Notes under the pieces: model-generated
Databases searched by the model: none
What the model was told of the DNA's origin: nothing
The model's input: only the letters and a program-made list of their open reading frames with translations
Program-made: the position numbers and the translations under genes
Assembly: GCA_022577435.1 (NCBI GenBank)
Contig: JAKOON010000013.1
Span: forward strand, 2,935,001 to 2,999,000
Length of the DNA stretch: 64,000 nt
Reading direction: 5' to 3'
From: Embiotoca jacksoni
Lineage: Eukaryota > Chordata > Actinopteri > Embiotocidae
In this document: piece after piece, positions 50,454 to 62,208 of the stretch
Numbering within the stretch: position 1 is the first letter of the stretch
Layout of the letters: every line of letters starts with the position of its first letter

Positions 50454-53400
50454 CGACACCGACACCAACCCCCACAAAGCACCTCTGTGGGTGAACGCCC
50501 CTCTCGGCCGCCACACGGCCTCAAATACATTATTTTTGGACGGTTTCAGGACAGAGACGTGTTCACTCTCGCTGACAGCATAACTCAGACTCACTGGAAT
50601 GGCGCCACCTGGCTGCCGAAGATTTACTGCTTTCACCTGAAGGACCGTCTCGTCACCCAGATCTGTGTAAATTGAATAAATTGAGTCAGGGGCAGATGAA
50701 AGACGTCGGTTTTAACGGTTTCTGATTCTTAAAAGATGTTTGAGATCGGAGAGAAACTTCCACCTACAAACGGTAGTCCAACCAATAGAAAGACTTTAAT
50801 ACAGCTGCCACTCAGGAAACACGAGTTTTGTTTCATTTCAAGTCAAAGTTACGGGCAGTGGTTGTTTTACAGTGTTTTCATTAAATAGTTAATTAGTTGA
50901 GTGATAGAAAATACATCTGCAGCAGTTCTGTCATCTTTTATAGCAGTTAACTGAATTTCTCTGAGTTTTGGACTGTTGGGTCAAAACAGAAAAACAAAAA
51001 AAACGAGACATTTGAAGAAACCCAGACCGACGTTTGTTTCTAAAATAAATTGACGAGTTAGGGAAAGGATTTTCAGGTTAAAACATGGTTACCAAAATTG
51101 TCAGTTGCCACGCTGATATGTGACATTAAGTGCTTCAGCAAACAAATCTCTTAAATAGACTAATAATTCATGTTTAGACAATTCTGAACAAACCTTTGCT
51201 GTCTGTTTTAACACGGTCGAGACCAGCAATAGGTAGGCGGGTATATATTGTATATTTTGTTTGTTTTATTGTGTATGTTTTGAATCTAAAATGTCCTTAA
51301 TGTTGGTACGGCCCTCATTTGATGCGATGATACACACTTTAGTGTTAAATCCCTATATTTAGAGTTTCCTTTTGTCTTGAAGTTTTCCACAAACAAAATC
51401 ACAACACGGGTTTTACCAACAAATTTACCAACAAATTTCACACGGAGGGACTTTCAGATCAAGAGTAGATCCAGTAGATGGTCGCTGTCATACTGGAAAG
51501 TTAATCCTGTTTCAGGTTTGTTTGGAAAAGCTTTGCGACGTGTGAGCCGTAGGAAGGGGCGCGTCACGTAGTTTTCGTGGAGGAAATTTACCTTCGACCA
51601 CCTCTTTAACAAACGAGAGACTAAAGTTTGTTCACACCCCGTGTGACGTAAACGACCAGCCAACACCCATCCTGGTCCACTGATGGACAAACCATGTTCT
51701 CACCTTCTAGTCATTTCTCATTTCCTGTCACAAAGGGTGGACATTTTCTCTTTAGCAACGTCATCGTCTCCCCACTGATTCAGATCTCGTGTCTCATCCT
51801 CCTCCTCTACTCTCTTTCATTTTCTCTTATCTTGGTAAAAAAAAAAAAAAAATTGCTTCCCAAGCTCCCCCAGGTATTATTTTCCAATTAACCCTTTCCA
51901 CCAATTTGTCTCACCTTAAAGAAATGTGCACTCTTTGGCATCATCCCTAACAGTCACTCTTTTACTTTACAAACAATGTTTGGCATTTATATAATGGTTT
52001 TTTTTTTTTGTTTTTTTGTTTTTTTTTCTAAATGTCCCGCCAGCACCTGAACAAGACGTACAACACGGACGTCCCTCTGGTTCTCATGAACTCCTTCAAC
52101 ACGGATGAGGACACAAAGAAAATCCTGCAGAAGTACACGCACCACCGGGTCAAGATACACACCTTTAACCAGAGCAGGTGAGAGGACACGATAATAACAC
52201 AACATCCCCGTTGGATTCATTTCAACCAGTGCAAACCTTCCCTGAACCCCCCCCCCACACTGATACCGAGAGGAACCCGAGGTTATTTTTGATCAGATAT
52301 TAAGTAGAAAGAAGATCCGAGAACAAAAGTCCTTGTCAGCGCTGGCAGGATTTATCCAACACTTTCACTGCCAACAAACACTATTGAACCCAAATGTACC
52401 GCATGAGCTCAGCTTCCTCTGATAACCGGCTGCTTCCGACTCTGTTCTCAAACTGTCACGAGCGGGCGGCATCCGGACAGGAAATTTCATGTAACGTATG
52501 GAAAGGACGATTAATGTTTAATGCCTCGGTGTCTCAAGTTTGTAAGCCGAGTGGAACTTGCTTATTTTTTTTTTTTTTTTAATTTATTATTATCATTTGC
52601 CTTGAATTATTTAGAGCCCTTGTATGTTTTGTGCGCCTCGAGGAGTGAAGTACAAATCGTTTTGGGACCGGCGGCATTTTGGCTCGAGGATTTGATGTCA
52701 GCGGGGAGAAAGCGGTTGAACAGTTTTAGTGTCAATCAATAGGAGAACAAGGGGAAGTCGGTGGTCGAGGTTGTGACGGTAATTCATAAAAAACAAATTC
52801 GGCTTCAGGGTCACTCTATCCGGTGTTCCAGTTAATGGGAGGAAAACAATTTGCTTTACACACCAGACAAATTAAGTCTCTTTATTGTTTTAGCTGAACT
52901 CTAGAATAAATAAACTGCATTTTGTTTATGACAATTAATTCCTGCACAAAGCTGGAAAATTAAGTTGAAAATAAACGTAATTTCTGCTCCATATATTTAA
53001 TATAATTAGTCCCTTCTGTGTACTGCTTGTGTTATGGAGTCATGATATTTTCCAGAATGGCCTATGTTTTTGCCACGATCGAACTTTACTGCCATCTACT
53101 GGATTTGAAGATGTATGGCATTAAGTTGCCTTGCGGTATCTCCTGTGATTTAGATCCACTCCAAAATTGGAGGGGTTATTCCTCGGCCCGTGCTGCACCC
53201 TCACCCAGAGTTTCATTAAAATGGTGCAAGTAGTTTTTCCATACAGACAAACAAAGTGCACCAAAACCATAAGCTCCTTAGCGGAGGTAGCGGGGAGCAC
53301 TTCAAACAGAAAGTGCACCGAGCTAGTTGCTAATGACTACTGGAGTGTTCATTTTTAATTTGGCCTCTTTGAGGTGAAATCTAACTGCAAAAAAAAAAAT

Positions 53401-55797
53401 AATCCATCAACTTCCTCGAGGCTGTGAAGATTTGGACATTGTATTTGTGTGAGTGTATATGTTTTACTAGAGCTCACAGGAAACTCACAGTAAATCCTAA
53501 AACAATAATCAGGTGCCCCTACAAAACATCGCAACAGGTTTTGCTCGTCATAATTATTCCCTCCGAACGTGTTGTTCCCAAATCAGCTTCAATGGAAGCG
53601 ATGGGAAACAAAATTCGTCGTTTTAGGTAAAATACACAATCCAGAGTTTATCTGAAGTTAATATGACGCTTCAGCAGTTTGATCATCAAACCTACTAAAA
53701 CTATAATGTTTTAGTAACTGTCTGGAAAAACTAAAACGTAAATCTACTAAAACAGCACCAGTTTTTCTTAAAATATATATTTGGTAACAGTTCATTTGTT
53801 TCCATGTAACCCCTGGCAACAGCAGAAATAATCTGGAAGGTATAAATACCCCTGGACTCACCGCCCCGAAGGAAAGCAGTGAAACACCGGAGAGAAAGAT
53901 AACAAAAGCTGATGTGAACAAAGCCGGTTTCAAATATTAAGAATATTTCCATGATGTAAGGGATTCATTCACTATGTCTTTAGGGCCTTAAAGGGTGCAC
54001 GTAACATAACAAAACTGCGTCTGATGAAAACTTAACATCTCATGAAAATCCATCATAACTCTCTCAGGAGGGGAAAGTCGAGATCCAAGCGGTTCTTTTT
54101 ACGAGATGGACGTTCGAGTCTTTGTGCCCTGGAAAGAATAACTCTTCCTTCTGAGGCCGCGACAAAATGTTCCCAGATTACGCTCTAAGATGACATAAAA
54201 CCTTTGAAGTCTATGAGTGCGATATCAAAAACCGCTCGTCAGAGACGTCTTCCCAGGACGGTCCGCTGGAATTAATCCTCCATTAACACGGCAGCTCCTC
54301 TCACCTGACCGCCTCATCTGCTCTCTTGGAGAGAAAAAACCAAAAAAAACACAGCCGGCTCCCACTGAAGTGCGGCTCCTCACCGTGAGGTCGGTTAACT
54401 CGGCCCGACGCGGATCCTTCTCGGAAAGCTTTGATCAGTGATCGCACACGGCGGGGATGGCTCGGACTCTTTCGGCTTTGTTGGCTCGTTGCCTCATCTG
54501 CTTTCTTGGAGAGAAAAAAAAAAAAAACCATAAAAAAAAGTTGACTTCCTCGGGGGTTTGTTTGAAGTCCCGGCGCTGACGCGAGAAGAAGAAATCGACA
54601 CGGCACTTGGCGTGCTACTTTGAAACACAAGTTTTCATGGGTTTATCTCAGATGTGGAGCAAAACAAAAGATTTCCCACCTTTTGTTTTTCTCTCTGCGC
54701 CAGAAGAGACACCGACCTCAGACATACGATCAGAAGGGGAGAATCCAAAACAAAATCACACTAAAATGTTATGTTACTATAATTTACAAGTATTCATCCA
54801 AGTATTCAAGATTTCATGGCCTTCGTGAGCTTCTCCTCAACTTTATGGAGATATTTGGAATCTTTCAGCCCCCTTTTTTTTTTGTTTTTTTTACTTTACT
54901 GTTTAACTTTCCCCCAAAGTGCCCCGAAAAAAAAAAAAAATCTATTCATGCAGATTTCCATTTCAATTTATTCCCCTTTAAACTACTTCTTGAACTCCAA
55001 TTTAAATCGCTGATCTATGTTTGGCTGTAAGATAACAGTCGAGTTGGTTTAAGTAATAATTGGTTTGGAGTCAAACAATCGGGCGAATCAGGTGACACGA
55101 TGCTAATTGAGCCTTTGGCCCGCTTGCACGAGCTGGGTTGCATAACATTCCCGTAAAATCACAAGTTAGCGATGTGATTTCCGTGACTCGGCAGGAGTCG
55201 TTCCAAAAGGGAAAAACCTCCCCGAAGTTGAATGATGACCGTGAGGTCCAAACAGGATGCAAGGTTTTCACGGAGCTTGGCAGAAAACCGATGAGTCGTC
55301 AAAATTATTGACTTAAATTGTGCAACACTAAAAAGGGTGAAGTGTAAATGTGTTTTCATGTCTTTTAGACTAAACTAAACTGTGACGATAAGCGGAGGAC
55401 ACGACGGCAGGGACTAACTGTGAACTCTCTCCTTCCGTCCAGGTACCCTCGCGTCAACAAAGAGTCTCTCCTCCCCGTGTCCACGAGCCTGAGCATGACG
55501 GGGCAAAACGCAGAAGGCTGGTACCCTCCCGGTCACGGCGACATCTACGCCAGCTTCTACAACTCGGGCCTGCTGGATCAGCTGATCGCGCAGGGCAAGG
55601 AGTACATCTTCGTGTCCAACATCGACAACCTGGGAGCCACCGTCGACCTCCACATCCTGGACCACCTGGTCAGCCAGCCCAACGGCAAGCGCTGCGAGTT
55701 CGTCATGGAGGTGACGGACAAGACTCGTGCTGACGTGAAGGTACGTAGAGGAGGAGGAGGAGGAGGAGGAGGAGGACTGGGTTTCTATATCTATATC

Positions 55798-55828
<31 letters not shown>

Positions 55829-57944
55829 GTCTATATGTCTATGTCTATATATATATATATCAATCAGTTGTAGGTCACCGTTTCTCACTTTTTCCTGTCG
55901 GCATCAAGCTCAGCTTCACGTGCCAGATTTCAGAAATACCTGTCGCTAAAGTTTCTAGTTGTACATGCGATGAAAACAAATAGAGTTTGTTGTCCACTAC
56001 TTTCCATTAGAACTGCTTTTACCGAAGAAATTCACCCCCAACGTAATCGGTTTTATGGCCAGACACCGTTACTGTGCAGTCGTACCTCTGATTTGACGTC
56101 ATTTTGGTGAACAAACCCTTCAATTTAATCTTAGTCCCGTTGACGATCGAAAAAAAACTGCCGACTGTGTGATTTTTCAGGGCGGCACGCTGATCCAGTA
56201 CGAAGGAAAGCTGCGCCTGCTGGAGATCGCCCAGGTGCCCAAAGCCCACGTGGACGAATTCAAATCGGTCTCGAAGTTCAAGATCTTCAACACCAACAAC
56301 CTGTGGATCTCTCTGGCCGCCATCAAGAGGCTGCAGGAGCAGACGGCGATGGACATGGAGATCATAGTCAACCCCAAGGCGAGTAAAGAGGACACACAAA
56401 GACACAGCGCAACACACCGGGGCTGCCCACCGAAAATCCAATCATCCGTCTGAGATTCCTCAAGTCGAGCTACAGATTTTAAATCATTTATAAAAAAATA
56501 AAAAAGAAACGAGTATTCGTATCGAACAGAAAAATCCAATTTGACTGAGAAAATTGAATACAGCCGGAGTACACACACACAACACACACAACACACACAC
56601 ACACACACACACACATACACACACACACACTCACACACTCACACTGAATTACAAAACAGTTCAGATTTCTATTTAGTAGCTTAATGCACATGCGGGTAAT
56701 GATTCAATATCTAATGAGGTCAATCAGTAACTAAACAGTTAAAAAAAAAAAAAGAAAAGAAATGAAATTTAAACCAGATGAGACGGAGAAAGACTGATGA
56801 TCCCACCCTGTCATTGGGTTTCCCTCTTATTTTATGATCATGTCAAATATTATAAAGGCCTAAAATGTTCCCTGAGGACGATTAGTGCCGCAGCAACTTG
56901 CAATTTGTACTTCTTCTCTTCGGATATTTTTCGATTCAGTTATCTCCAGCATCCGTGCGAGTGTGAATAAACGTCCATAAATCCACTTAAGAGATAACAG
57001 GAGGAATAACATCTATTATAACTCCTAGAAGTAGTTTGATTATGGTTTATGAGTCAAATTAAAGTAACATCGCAAACAGGGAGCGGATGAATAATTTAGG
57101 AATGCTTTTAATGATGCCAATTTGCCGAAGTGTAAACAAACACGGGCTAAAAAAAAATAAAAATAAGGTCCTTCAGTTTGTAGCTGACGGGTAACTCACT
57201 GATTTCATTGCAGCGTCATATTTCCTATTTACATTTAAAGGCAACAAACTGTAGGAGACGTAGTCCAGGCAGCTCGGGCGGCGGGACGCTCTCGGTCTGG
57301 TGAATTATGCTCGTCTTTCGTCCGTACGTCTTCCCCCGCTGCCTTTCCCTTCCAATAAATTATGGAGGCCCATCAAAGTGAAATGACTCGTGGACGTCCT
57401 CGTCGCAGCCTGCCGGCCGACCCGACGGGGGACGCGCACCGGGGACGGCCGAGCGCGCGACAGACGCTCGGACGAAGCGGCTCGCCGTCCGAGCTCCCGG
57501 AATAATATCGCCCGTCCGGTCTCGCCACGCCCGTCCGGTCGCTTCAGACAAACAAGAGGCGTGTAAAAACTGGAGCAGAGAGAGATCTGCTCTCCCCCGA
57601 CGGAGACTCCTGAATAAATCATATCGCTAAAGAAAAGAAGGAAGAAGAAAACCCAACAACAACAACAACAAGCAGCAAAGGGGGGAAAAAAAGCCCGCTA
57701 TTTTTAAAGCCTCTCTTAAAGCCGTGTTTCCTGCCGTCCTGCGCCGTCACGTGACTTTTTTTTAATTTATTTTTTTTTTTTTACATTCATAAGGAGCTTC
57801 GAACGAATCCAGATTTTACCGGTCGCCTCTCTGGTGGCGAATCGGCCCGACTTGGACTCCAGTTCAAACGGCGTGTGGTCGGAGGGGGAGAAGGTGTTTG
57901 TTGGTGTTGAGAGAGACAAAACAAATGAATATCCGGAGTTTGAA

Positions 57945-58039
<95 letters not shown>

Positions 58040-58405
58040 GAAGGTTTCAGTAAACGCTTCATCAGTTCATTTCATGATCTGAAGGCTCCCTGCACGTTTT
58101 TGACCTCCAGAGCTTTTGTTGACAAAAAAAAAAAGCAGCAAACGCATTTAACTCCATGTGACTTGGTGCTATTTTGGTTGCGCTCACCAGAAGACACAAT
58201 AAAGCCCCCTTCCTCCCCCCTTCCTCCCCCTTTCCTCCCCACTTCCTGCCCCCCCTCCCTCAGCCATAAAGTCACGGCTGAACGCCGGCCTCCGTTCCTG
58301 ATTGTTGTTTTCTCGGCCTGTAGATACTCTGTCGATGTAATTTTCCATCCCTCTGCTGCAGATTCACACACTGTGACGAAGCCACGTTGTTATGTAACTG
58401 GCTCC

Positions 58406-58456
<51 letters not shown>

Positions 58457-60420
58457 TCCACGGAGATAAGAGTACCAGCATTTTATTTGTTTGTTTTTTA
58501 GCCCCATACATACTGAAAGTCTTTCACTAAAGACAAAAAGCACCTGCTGAACGTTACATAACTCCTTCTGATAAACAGACCGGAGAGTCTCCCGTTTGTC
58601 TAAAAAGATTGACGAAGAGTTTACGAGTAACATCTGATCGAACCATTTGTTTAAAAAGATTTAAAAGTTTCACTTTGACGTCGTGTGAAATATTCAGCTG
58701 GTTTGTTGTATTTATTTTGTCGTTATTTTCGGTTCGTCGTCGAATTCAAATTAAAGTAGCTTTTATGTTCGCGTGAGAAGAGCAGGGAGGGGGAAACTCA
58801 AGTCCCCGTTGGGCGAGGCCTGCGAACGGCGCGTACCTCTTGGCGTCGCCTCACGTGTCTTTTTGTGTCGGTCGTCACCAGACGCTCGACGGCGGGCAGA
58901 ACGTCATCCAGCTGGAGACGGCGGTCGGCGCGGCCATCAAGTGCTTCGACAACGCTCTGGGAATAAACGTGCCCCGGAGCCGCTTCCTGCCCGTCAAGAC
59001 CACGTCGGACCTGCTGCTGGTCATGTCCAACCTGTACAGCCTGGACGCCGGCTCGCTCACCATGAGCCCCAGGAGGGAGTTCCCGACTACGCCGCACGTC
59101 AAGCTGGGCAGCTCCTTCACCAAGGTAACCGTGGCAACAGCGGGAGTATATAAAGACGCTCGTGCGTGTCCCCCCCCCCGTTTGTCTGTTTGCCGGCCGG
59201 CGAAGTCTGGGAAGGAAAGAAAACAACAACAACAACAACAAAGAAACCCATTGTTACTGAAAAATACAAAACATCTTGAGTTATTTATTCCTTCTTGGAA
59301 ATGTTGTGATTCGTTGAATTAGATTTTCCTTCCCGGTCCTCATCGTTTATGCTCCATTTATCGTTTGCCGTAAAAGTCTCTCCGAACATGTTTTATCTTA
59401 AATACATTTTGAAACGCTGTCCTAGCTGATGGTACAGTTTTAAAAAAAACAAATAATAATAATAATTTTGAGGCTTCCCATTATTAGTTTTACAGTCGTT
59501 ATCTCAGATATTGTGTTCAATTAATGACGTGATCCTAAAAGGTGACGCTTCAAAATGAAATTATCTGGATGTCAGTATGATGTTTTTTTAAAGGTTCCAC
59601 AATCCTTCCAAAAAAAAACAACAACAACCTCTCGCTCACACTATTTACAAATGAGGTTGTTTACAAATCGTCCATCTGTGTTCAGGTTCAGGAGTATTTG
59701 ACCCGCTTCGAGAGCATCCCCGACATGCTGGAGCTCGACCACCTGACGGTGTCCGGAGACGTCACCTTCGGGAAGAACGTGTCACTCAAGGTAAAGCTGA
59801 GCCCTCGGGTTTTACAGGGGGGAAAGAAAAGGGGGTTTGGGGGGGGGGGGGGGGGTTCCTAAAAGGCTTTTATCGCTTTATAAATAAAAAATATTGCATC
59901 AAATTGCACCACAAAAAAAACAAAAAATGTGTATTTGGATTTTGCTGTAGATGTGCTGAAGTCTGTTCGGTTGAGAGACGGTTGCATTATTTATTCCGCT
60001 GCCCACGCTGACGGTACGAGAAGCCCGAGATGCGCCGCGGCTGCGACGTCCGACTTTCAGCATTTTTTTTTTAAAGTCTCCGTGTCCGCTCGCGCGGTTC
60101 GAGATGAGGCGGCGGAGGTAAATTCCTCCGATCTTTCATCTCGCACCGTTTTGAAAGCAAGCGTTCCCCGGCGGCGCGGCCGCCGTCTTCTGATTTACTG
60201 CTTTAATTAAAACGCCCGGTTTGAAAACGTCTCCCCTGCTGTCGATCTCTCGTCTCCGATAAAACAAAAACAAAAAAAAACCAACTAAAACCGTCGTTCT
60301 TCCTCCTCGCAGGGCACCGTCATCATCATCGCCAACCACGGGGATCGGATCGATATTCCAGCCGGATCCATGCTGGAAAACAAAATCGTGTCCGGCAACC
60401 TCCGCATCCTGGACCACTGA
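34325..60420 (+). CDS. ugp2: ugp2, UTP-glucose-1-phosphate uridylyltransferase (complete, ten coding exons)
   Basis: Makes UDP-glucose from UTP and glucose-1-phosphate in the cytosol, feeding glycogen, glycoprotein and glycosaminoglycan synthesis. Exons: 34325-34343, 37968-38098, 40158-40265, 48715-48900, 52044-52177, 55443-55740, 56181-56378, 58882-59124, 59686-59790, 60313-60420. They total 1530 nt, or 509 residues (human 508). Features in this model: nucleotide-binding loop KLNGGLGTSMGCKGPKS (113-129), sugar-site WYPPGHGDIY (219-228), SNIDNLGATVD (252-262), catalytic Lys397 in LPVKTTSDLL, and a C-terminal left-handed beta-helix ending GNLRILDH, which mediates octamer assembly in the family. 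Intron 7 has a GC donor; the other introns are GT-AG. The start exon is chosen because MALYVEGLTK aligns with human MSRFVQDLSK and the phase fits. The paralogue suffix is undecided. Confidence 0.98.
36046..36336. mobile_element. short non-autonomous DNA transposon (MITE-like)
   Basis: About 290 bp bounded by inverted repeats: AAAGGTGCAATATGTAAGATT at 36048-36068 and its near-perfect reverse complement at 36312-36333. TTAA abuts both ends, consistent with a TTAA target site. No coding capacity; an internal A run lies near 36205-36225. Sits in ugp2 intron 1. Confidence 0.75.
37968..38098 (+). CDS. ugp2: ugp2 coding exon 2
   Basis: Completes Gly7 and encodes residues 8-50 (LTKGGVVNGGMAQFQEMMRQ and onward). 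Acceptor TCTGTCCAG. The donor GAG|GTGCGC is weak at +3 to +6. Met18 at 38000 is the first internal start for a short isoform. Confidence 0.9.
38671..38710. repeat. 10-bp tandem repeat, four exact copies
   Basis: Unit CAGTACTTCA repeated four times without change, in ugp2 intron 2. Confidence 0.95.
39002..39053. repeat. (TG)n microsatellite with one TA break
   Basis: TG array of about 52 bp in ugp2 intron 2. Confidence 0.95.
39698..39721. repeat. perfect 24-bp palindrome
   Basis: GATATTCTTATT followed directly by its reverse complement AATAAGAATATC, in ugp2 intron 2. Confidence 0.9.
40158..40265 (+). CDS. ugp2: ugp2 coding exon 3
   Basis: Residues 51-86, containing FKNLFHRFLQVKGPSVEW. Acceptor TTTTTCAG, donor TCA|GTAAGT. 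Confidence 0.96.
41500..41600 (+). repeat. dispersed repeat fragment, copy 2
   Basis: Carries CGAACTTGAG..TTTAAAATGGCA..TTCACAAACCA, the partner of the copy at 8590-8720 in opposite orientation. Lies in ugp2 intron 3. Confidence 0.5.
43864..44290 (+). mobile_element. LINE (L2/CR1-type) 3' remnant
   Basis: An open stretch ends with SVPAPKWWNELPADIRTAET and KLKTHLFRLYLE, resembling the C-terminal tail common in fish non-LTR retrotransposon polyproteins. It is followed by a 3' tail with CTTTGGATAAAAGCGTC and a short AATGT tandem at 44265-44288. Only the last part of the element is present, inside ugp2 intron 3. Confidence 0.7.
44265..44289 (+). repeat. AATGT-type tandem at LINE 3' end
   Basis: Repeated ATGAA/ATGTA pentamers, the usual terminal repeat of such retroelements. 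Confidence 0.6.
45189..45247. repeat. (GT)n microsatellite
   Basis: GT array with one CGCG interruption, in ugp2 intron 3. Confidence 0.9.
48715..48900 (+). CDS. ugp2: ugp2 coding exon 4
   Basis: Residues 87-148. Holds the nucleotide-binding loop NGGLGTSMGCKGPKS. Acceptor CCCTCCAG, donor GAG|GTACGG. It follows the longest intron of the gene (about 8.4 kb). Confidence 0.97.
50191..50246. repeat. (GT)28 microsatellite
   Basis: Perfect array in ugp2 intron 4. Confidence 0.95.
50393..50450. repeat. (CA)29 microsatellite
   Basis: Perfect array 147 bp from the (GT)28 array, in reverse orientation, so the pair could fold back. Confidence 0.95.
52044..52177 (+). CDS. ugp2: ugp2 coding exon 5
   Basis: Residues 149-192 plus two bases (phase 2), including VPLVLMNSFNTDEDTKKIL. 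Acceptor CCGCCAG, donor CAG|GTGAGA. Confidence 0.97.
55443..55740 (+). CDS. ugp2: ugp2 coding exon 6
   Basis: Residues 193-292, including GWYPPGHGDIYASFYNSGLL and FVSNIDNLGATVD, which form the sugar-nucleotide site. Acceptor CCGTCCAG, donor AAG|GTACGT. Confidence 0.98.
55802..55860. repeat. (TA)n-rich microsatellite
   Basis: A TA array, then TATGTC units, then TA again, in ugp2 intron 6. A GAG(GAG)n run lies just before it at about 55748-55774. Confidence 0.9.
56181..56378 (+). CDS. ugp2: ugp2 coding exon 7 (GC donor)
   Basis: Residues 293-358, including VSKFKIFNTNNLWISLAA. The only donor that keeps frame with exon 8 is AAG|GCGAGT at 56379, a GC-AG intron. Using the GT five bases later would shift the frame. 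Confidence 0.95.
56571..56640. repeat. (CA)n microsatellite, interrupted
   Basis: CA array with ACAAC, TA and TC interruptions, in ugp2 intron 7. Confidence 0.9.
57270..57560. promoter_or_regulatory. CpG-dense patch inside ugp2 intron 7
   Basis: Roughly 150-290 bp of visibly CpG-rich sequence, densest at 57400-57550, in an otherwise AT-rich intron. No splice-supported exon or known motif is seen. It could be an intragenic CpG island or a methylation-escaped repeat. Confidence 0.35.
57947..58037. repeat. (AC)n microsatellite with CG interruptions
   Basis: About 91 bp in ugp2 intron 7. Confidence 0.95.
58410..58453. repeat. (GT)22 microsatellite
   Basis: Perfect array in ugp2 intron 7. Confidence 0.95.
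58882..59124 (+). CDS. ugp2: ugp2 coding exon 8
   Basis: Residues 359-439, including GINVPRSRFLPVKTTSDLLL with catalytic Lys397. Acceptor GTCACCAG, donor AAG|GTAACC. Confidence 0.97.
59686..59790 (+). CDS. ugp2: ugp2 coding exon 9
   Basis: Residues 440-474, including FESIPDMLELDHLTVSGDV, the start of the C-terminal beta-helix. Acceptor GTGTTCAG, donor AAG|GTAAAG. Confidence 0.97.
60313..60420 (+). CDS. ugp2: ugp2 coding exon 10 and stop codon
   Basis: Residues 475-509 (GTVIIIANHGDRIDIPAGSM and onward, ending NLRILDH), then TGA at 60418-60420. Acceptor CCTCGCAG. Confidence 0.98.
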   Translation, partial: GTVIIIANHGDRIDIPAGSMLENKIVSGNLRILDH

Positions 60421-60889
60421 GGCCTTTCTCACCCCCCCCCCACCCCCCACCCCCACCCCCCACCCCCCACCAGTGCACCCCTTATCGTGTGACCTTGTTG
60501 GCTTTATCCCAGTCATGTGACCCGCTTATCATGTTTACCCGACACCGACAGATTGTTAGAGGAAGTGAAACTCCCCCACCCCCCTCCCCCCCTCCTCCCC
60601 ACATCCCCCTTAAAGGCTGCCTGTGATTGCATGTGCAGTGCAGCGCTGCAGCCTCAGCATTTTGAAGTAGTTTTACATGGTTACTAGCCGGGAGTATCTG
60701 GGATCTGCTGCCCTCTACAGGCTGTTTAACGTATGACCTTTACAAGTATTAGTGATGAGCTTAGTTCCAGCCGACACTTTAAACGTTTATCCCTGTTAGA
60801 GAGGAAAAACAACAAATCAGTTTCTATTTCTCTTCTCTTTTTTTTTCTTTTTTTTTTACTGTGATGATTTTGACTTTTGTTAGCCAGAA

Positions 60890-60895
60890 AATAAA
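60890..60895 (+). terminator. ugp2: ugp2 polyadenylation signal (proximal)
   Basis: AATAAA about 470 nt after the stop, preceded by T-rich sequence. Further AATAAA hexamers with GT-rich downstream sequence occur at 62300-62305 and 62343-62348. They could serve a longer 3' UTR. Confidence 0.55.
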
Positions 60896-62090
60896 ACCTG
60901 CCAAAACAAACTCAAAATAGATGGAGAGACTGTAATAATAATAAAAATAATAATAATAATAATAGCTTTAATAAGGACACAAAAAGAACGACACTTCAAG
61001 AACTAATTCGATTTCATCATTTGCAATTTCAGCACTGCTACTGCAATCACAGAGTGCGCTAATAACAAAGAGAGGTGAAGTCACGGAGGTGCCGGGAAAG
61101 TTTTGACCATTTTATTTCAAGCGTAAAGACGTCACTGCGGGACTTGACGCGGTTCCACAATTCAGCTACGACAAGATATGTTATGTCATTTATGAGATAC
61201 GTGTTATCTGAAGGCGACTGGACTTGTTAAAGTGTCTTGAAGACGTTTCACCCAACATCCAAAAGACCTCAGTCGAACCGACTTTGAGGGGAGAGCGGAT
61301 GTTTATCTTGATAGCAGCGGGTGGAAATATGGATTCATCACATTCAAACACGAGCTGCAAATGTGACTCGTGTCTGACTGTCCTTTTGTTGCCGGACAGC
61401 CAAACAATGAGCCAAAAATGTACACGAGAAAGTCATTATATCGACTGTCAATATAAATATATTGATTATAGCGGTTTAAAAATTTCAAAATCAAAACAGG
61501 ACGCCGGACGGTAAATTATGAATTTTGTGGAACCGGGAAAAGTTGAAGTTTGTGCCGACAAAAAAAAAAAAAAGAAATAATTTGGTCCCTTTCTTGCAGA
61601 GCAACTGAAAACTGTGACAAAACTTCCACTGATGTATTTTCACACCTCCGGAGCTCAAACCGCGGACCGAAAAGCTCGCAGGAGTTTTGTGCCATAGACG
61701 AAAACGTGTTGATGCCTGAACAAAAACGTCTCTCTGTCTCTCCGTCTCTCTGTCTCTCACGACCGGACGACGACCGTGAGGCTCCATATCCGGCCACGAT
61801 CACAACGCCGCCACGTCTTACGTAACCGAAGCGATTTCATGTTAAAGTAAAACGCCTTTATTTTGTCCCTGTGTGATGTAGATGATGAAAAACAAAAACA
61901 AAAAACAAACAAAAAAATGTCACAATGTTGTGCATCATTATTATTTTTTTTTTTATTTGTATGCAGTTTGTTTGCTCACCTTCACGTTGTACGAAACTTT
62001 CAAGGTGTCTTCAAGTGTCTCCGTGTCCATCGATCCATCCAATCATTCAAGAGTTGTTTTAGTCGCAGCAGGGCGGGAGGTGCAGCGCTG

Positions 62091-62092
<2 letters not shown>

Positions 62093-62138
<46 letters not shown>

Positions 62139-62159
62139 ACACACACACACACACACACA

Positions 62160-62206
<47 letters not shown>
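62093..62206. repeat. (CA)n microsatellite with GA breaks
   Basis: About 114 bp of CA repeat with two GA interruptions; the longest array in the window. Confidence 0.95.

Positions 62207-62208
<2 letters not shown>

Noticed and set aside
57305..57622. Minus-strand Arg-rich 105-residue frame
   Set aside because: Arises from the CpG-dense patch; no homology and no start context or splice evidence.
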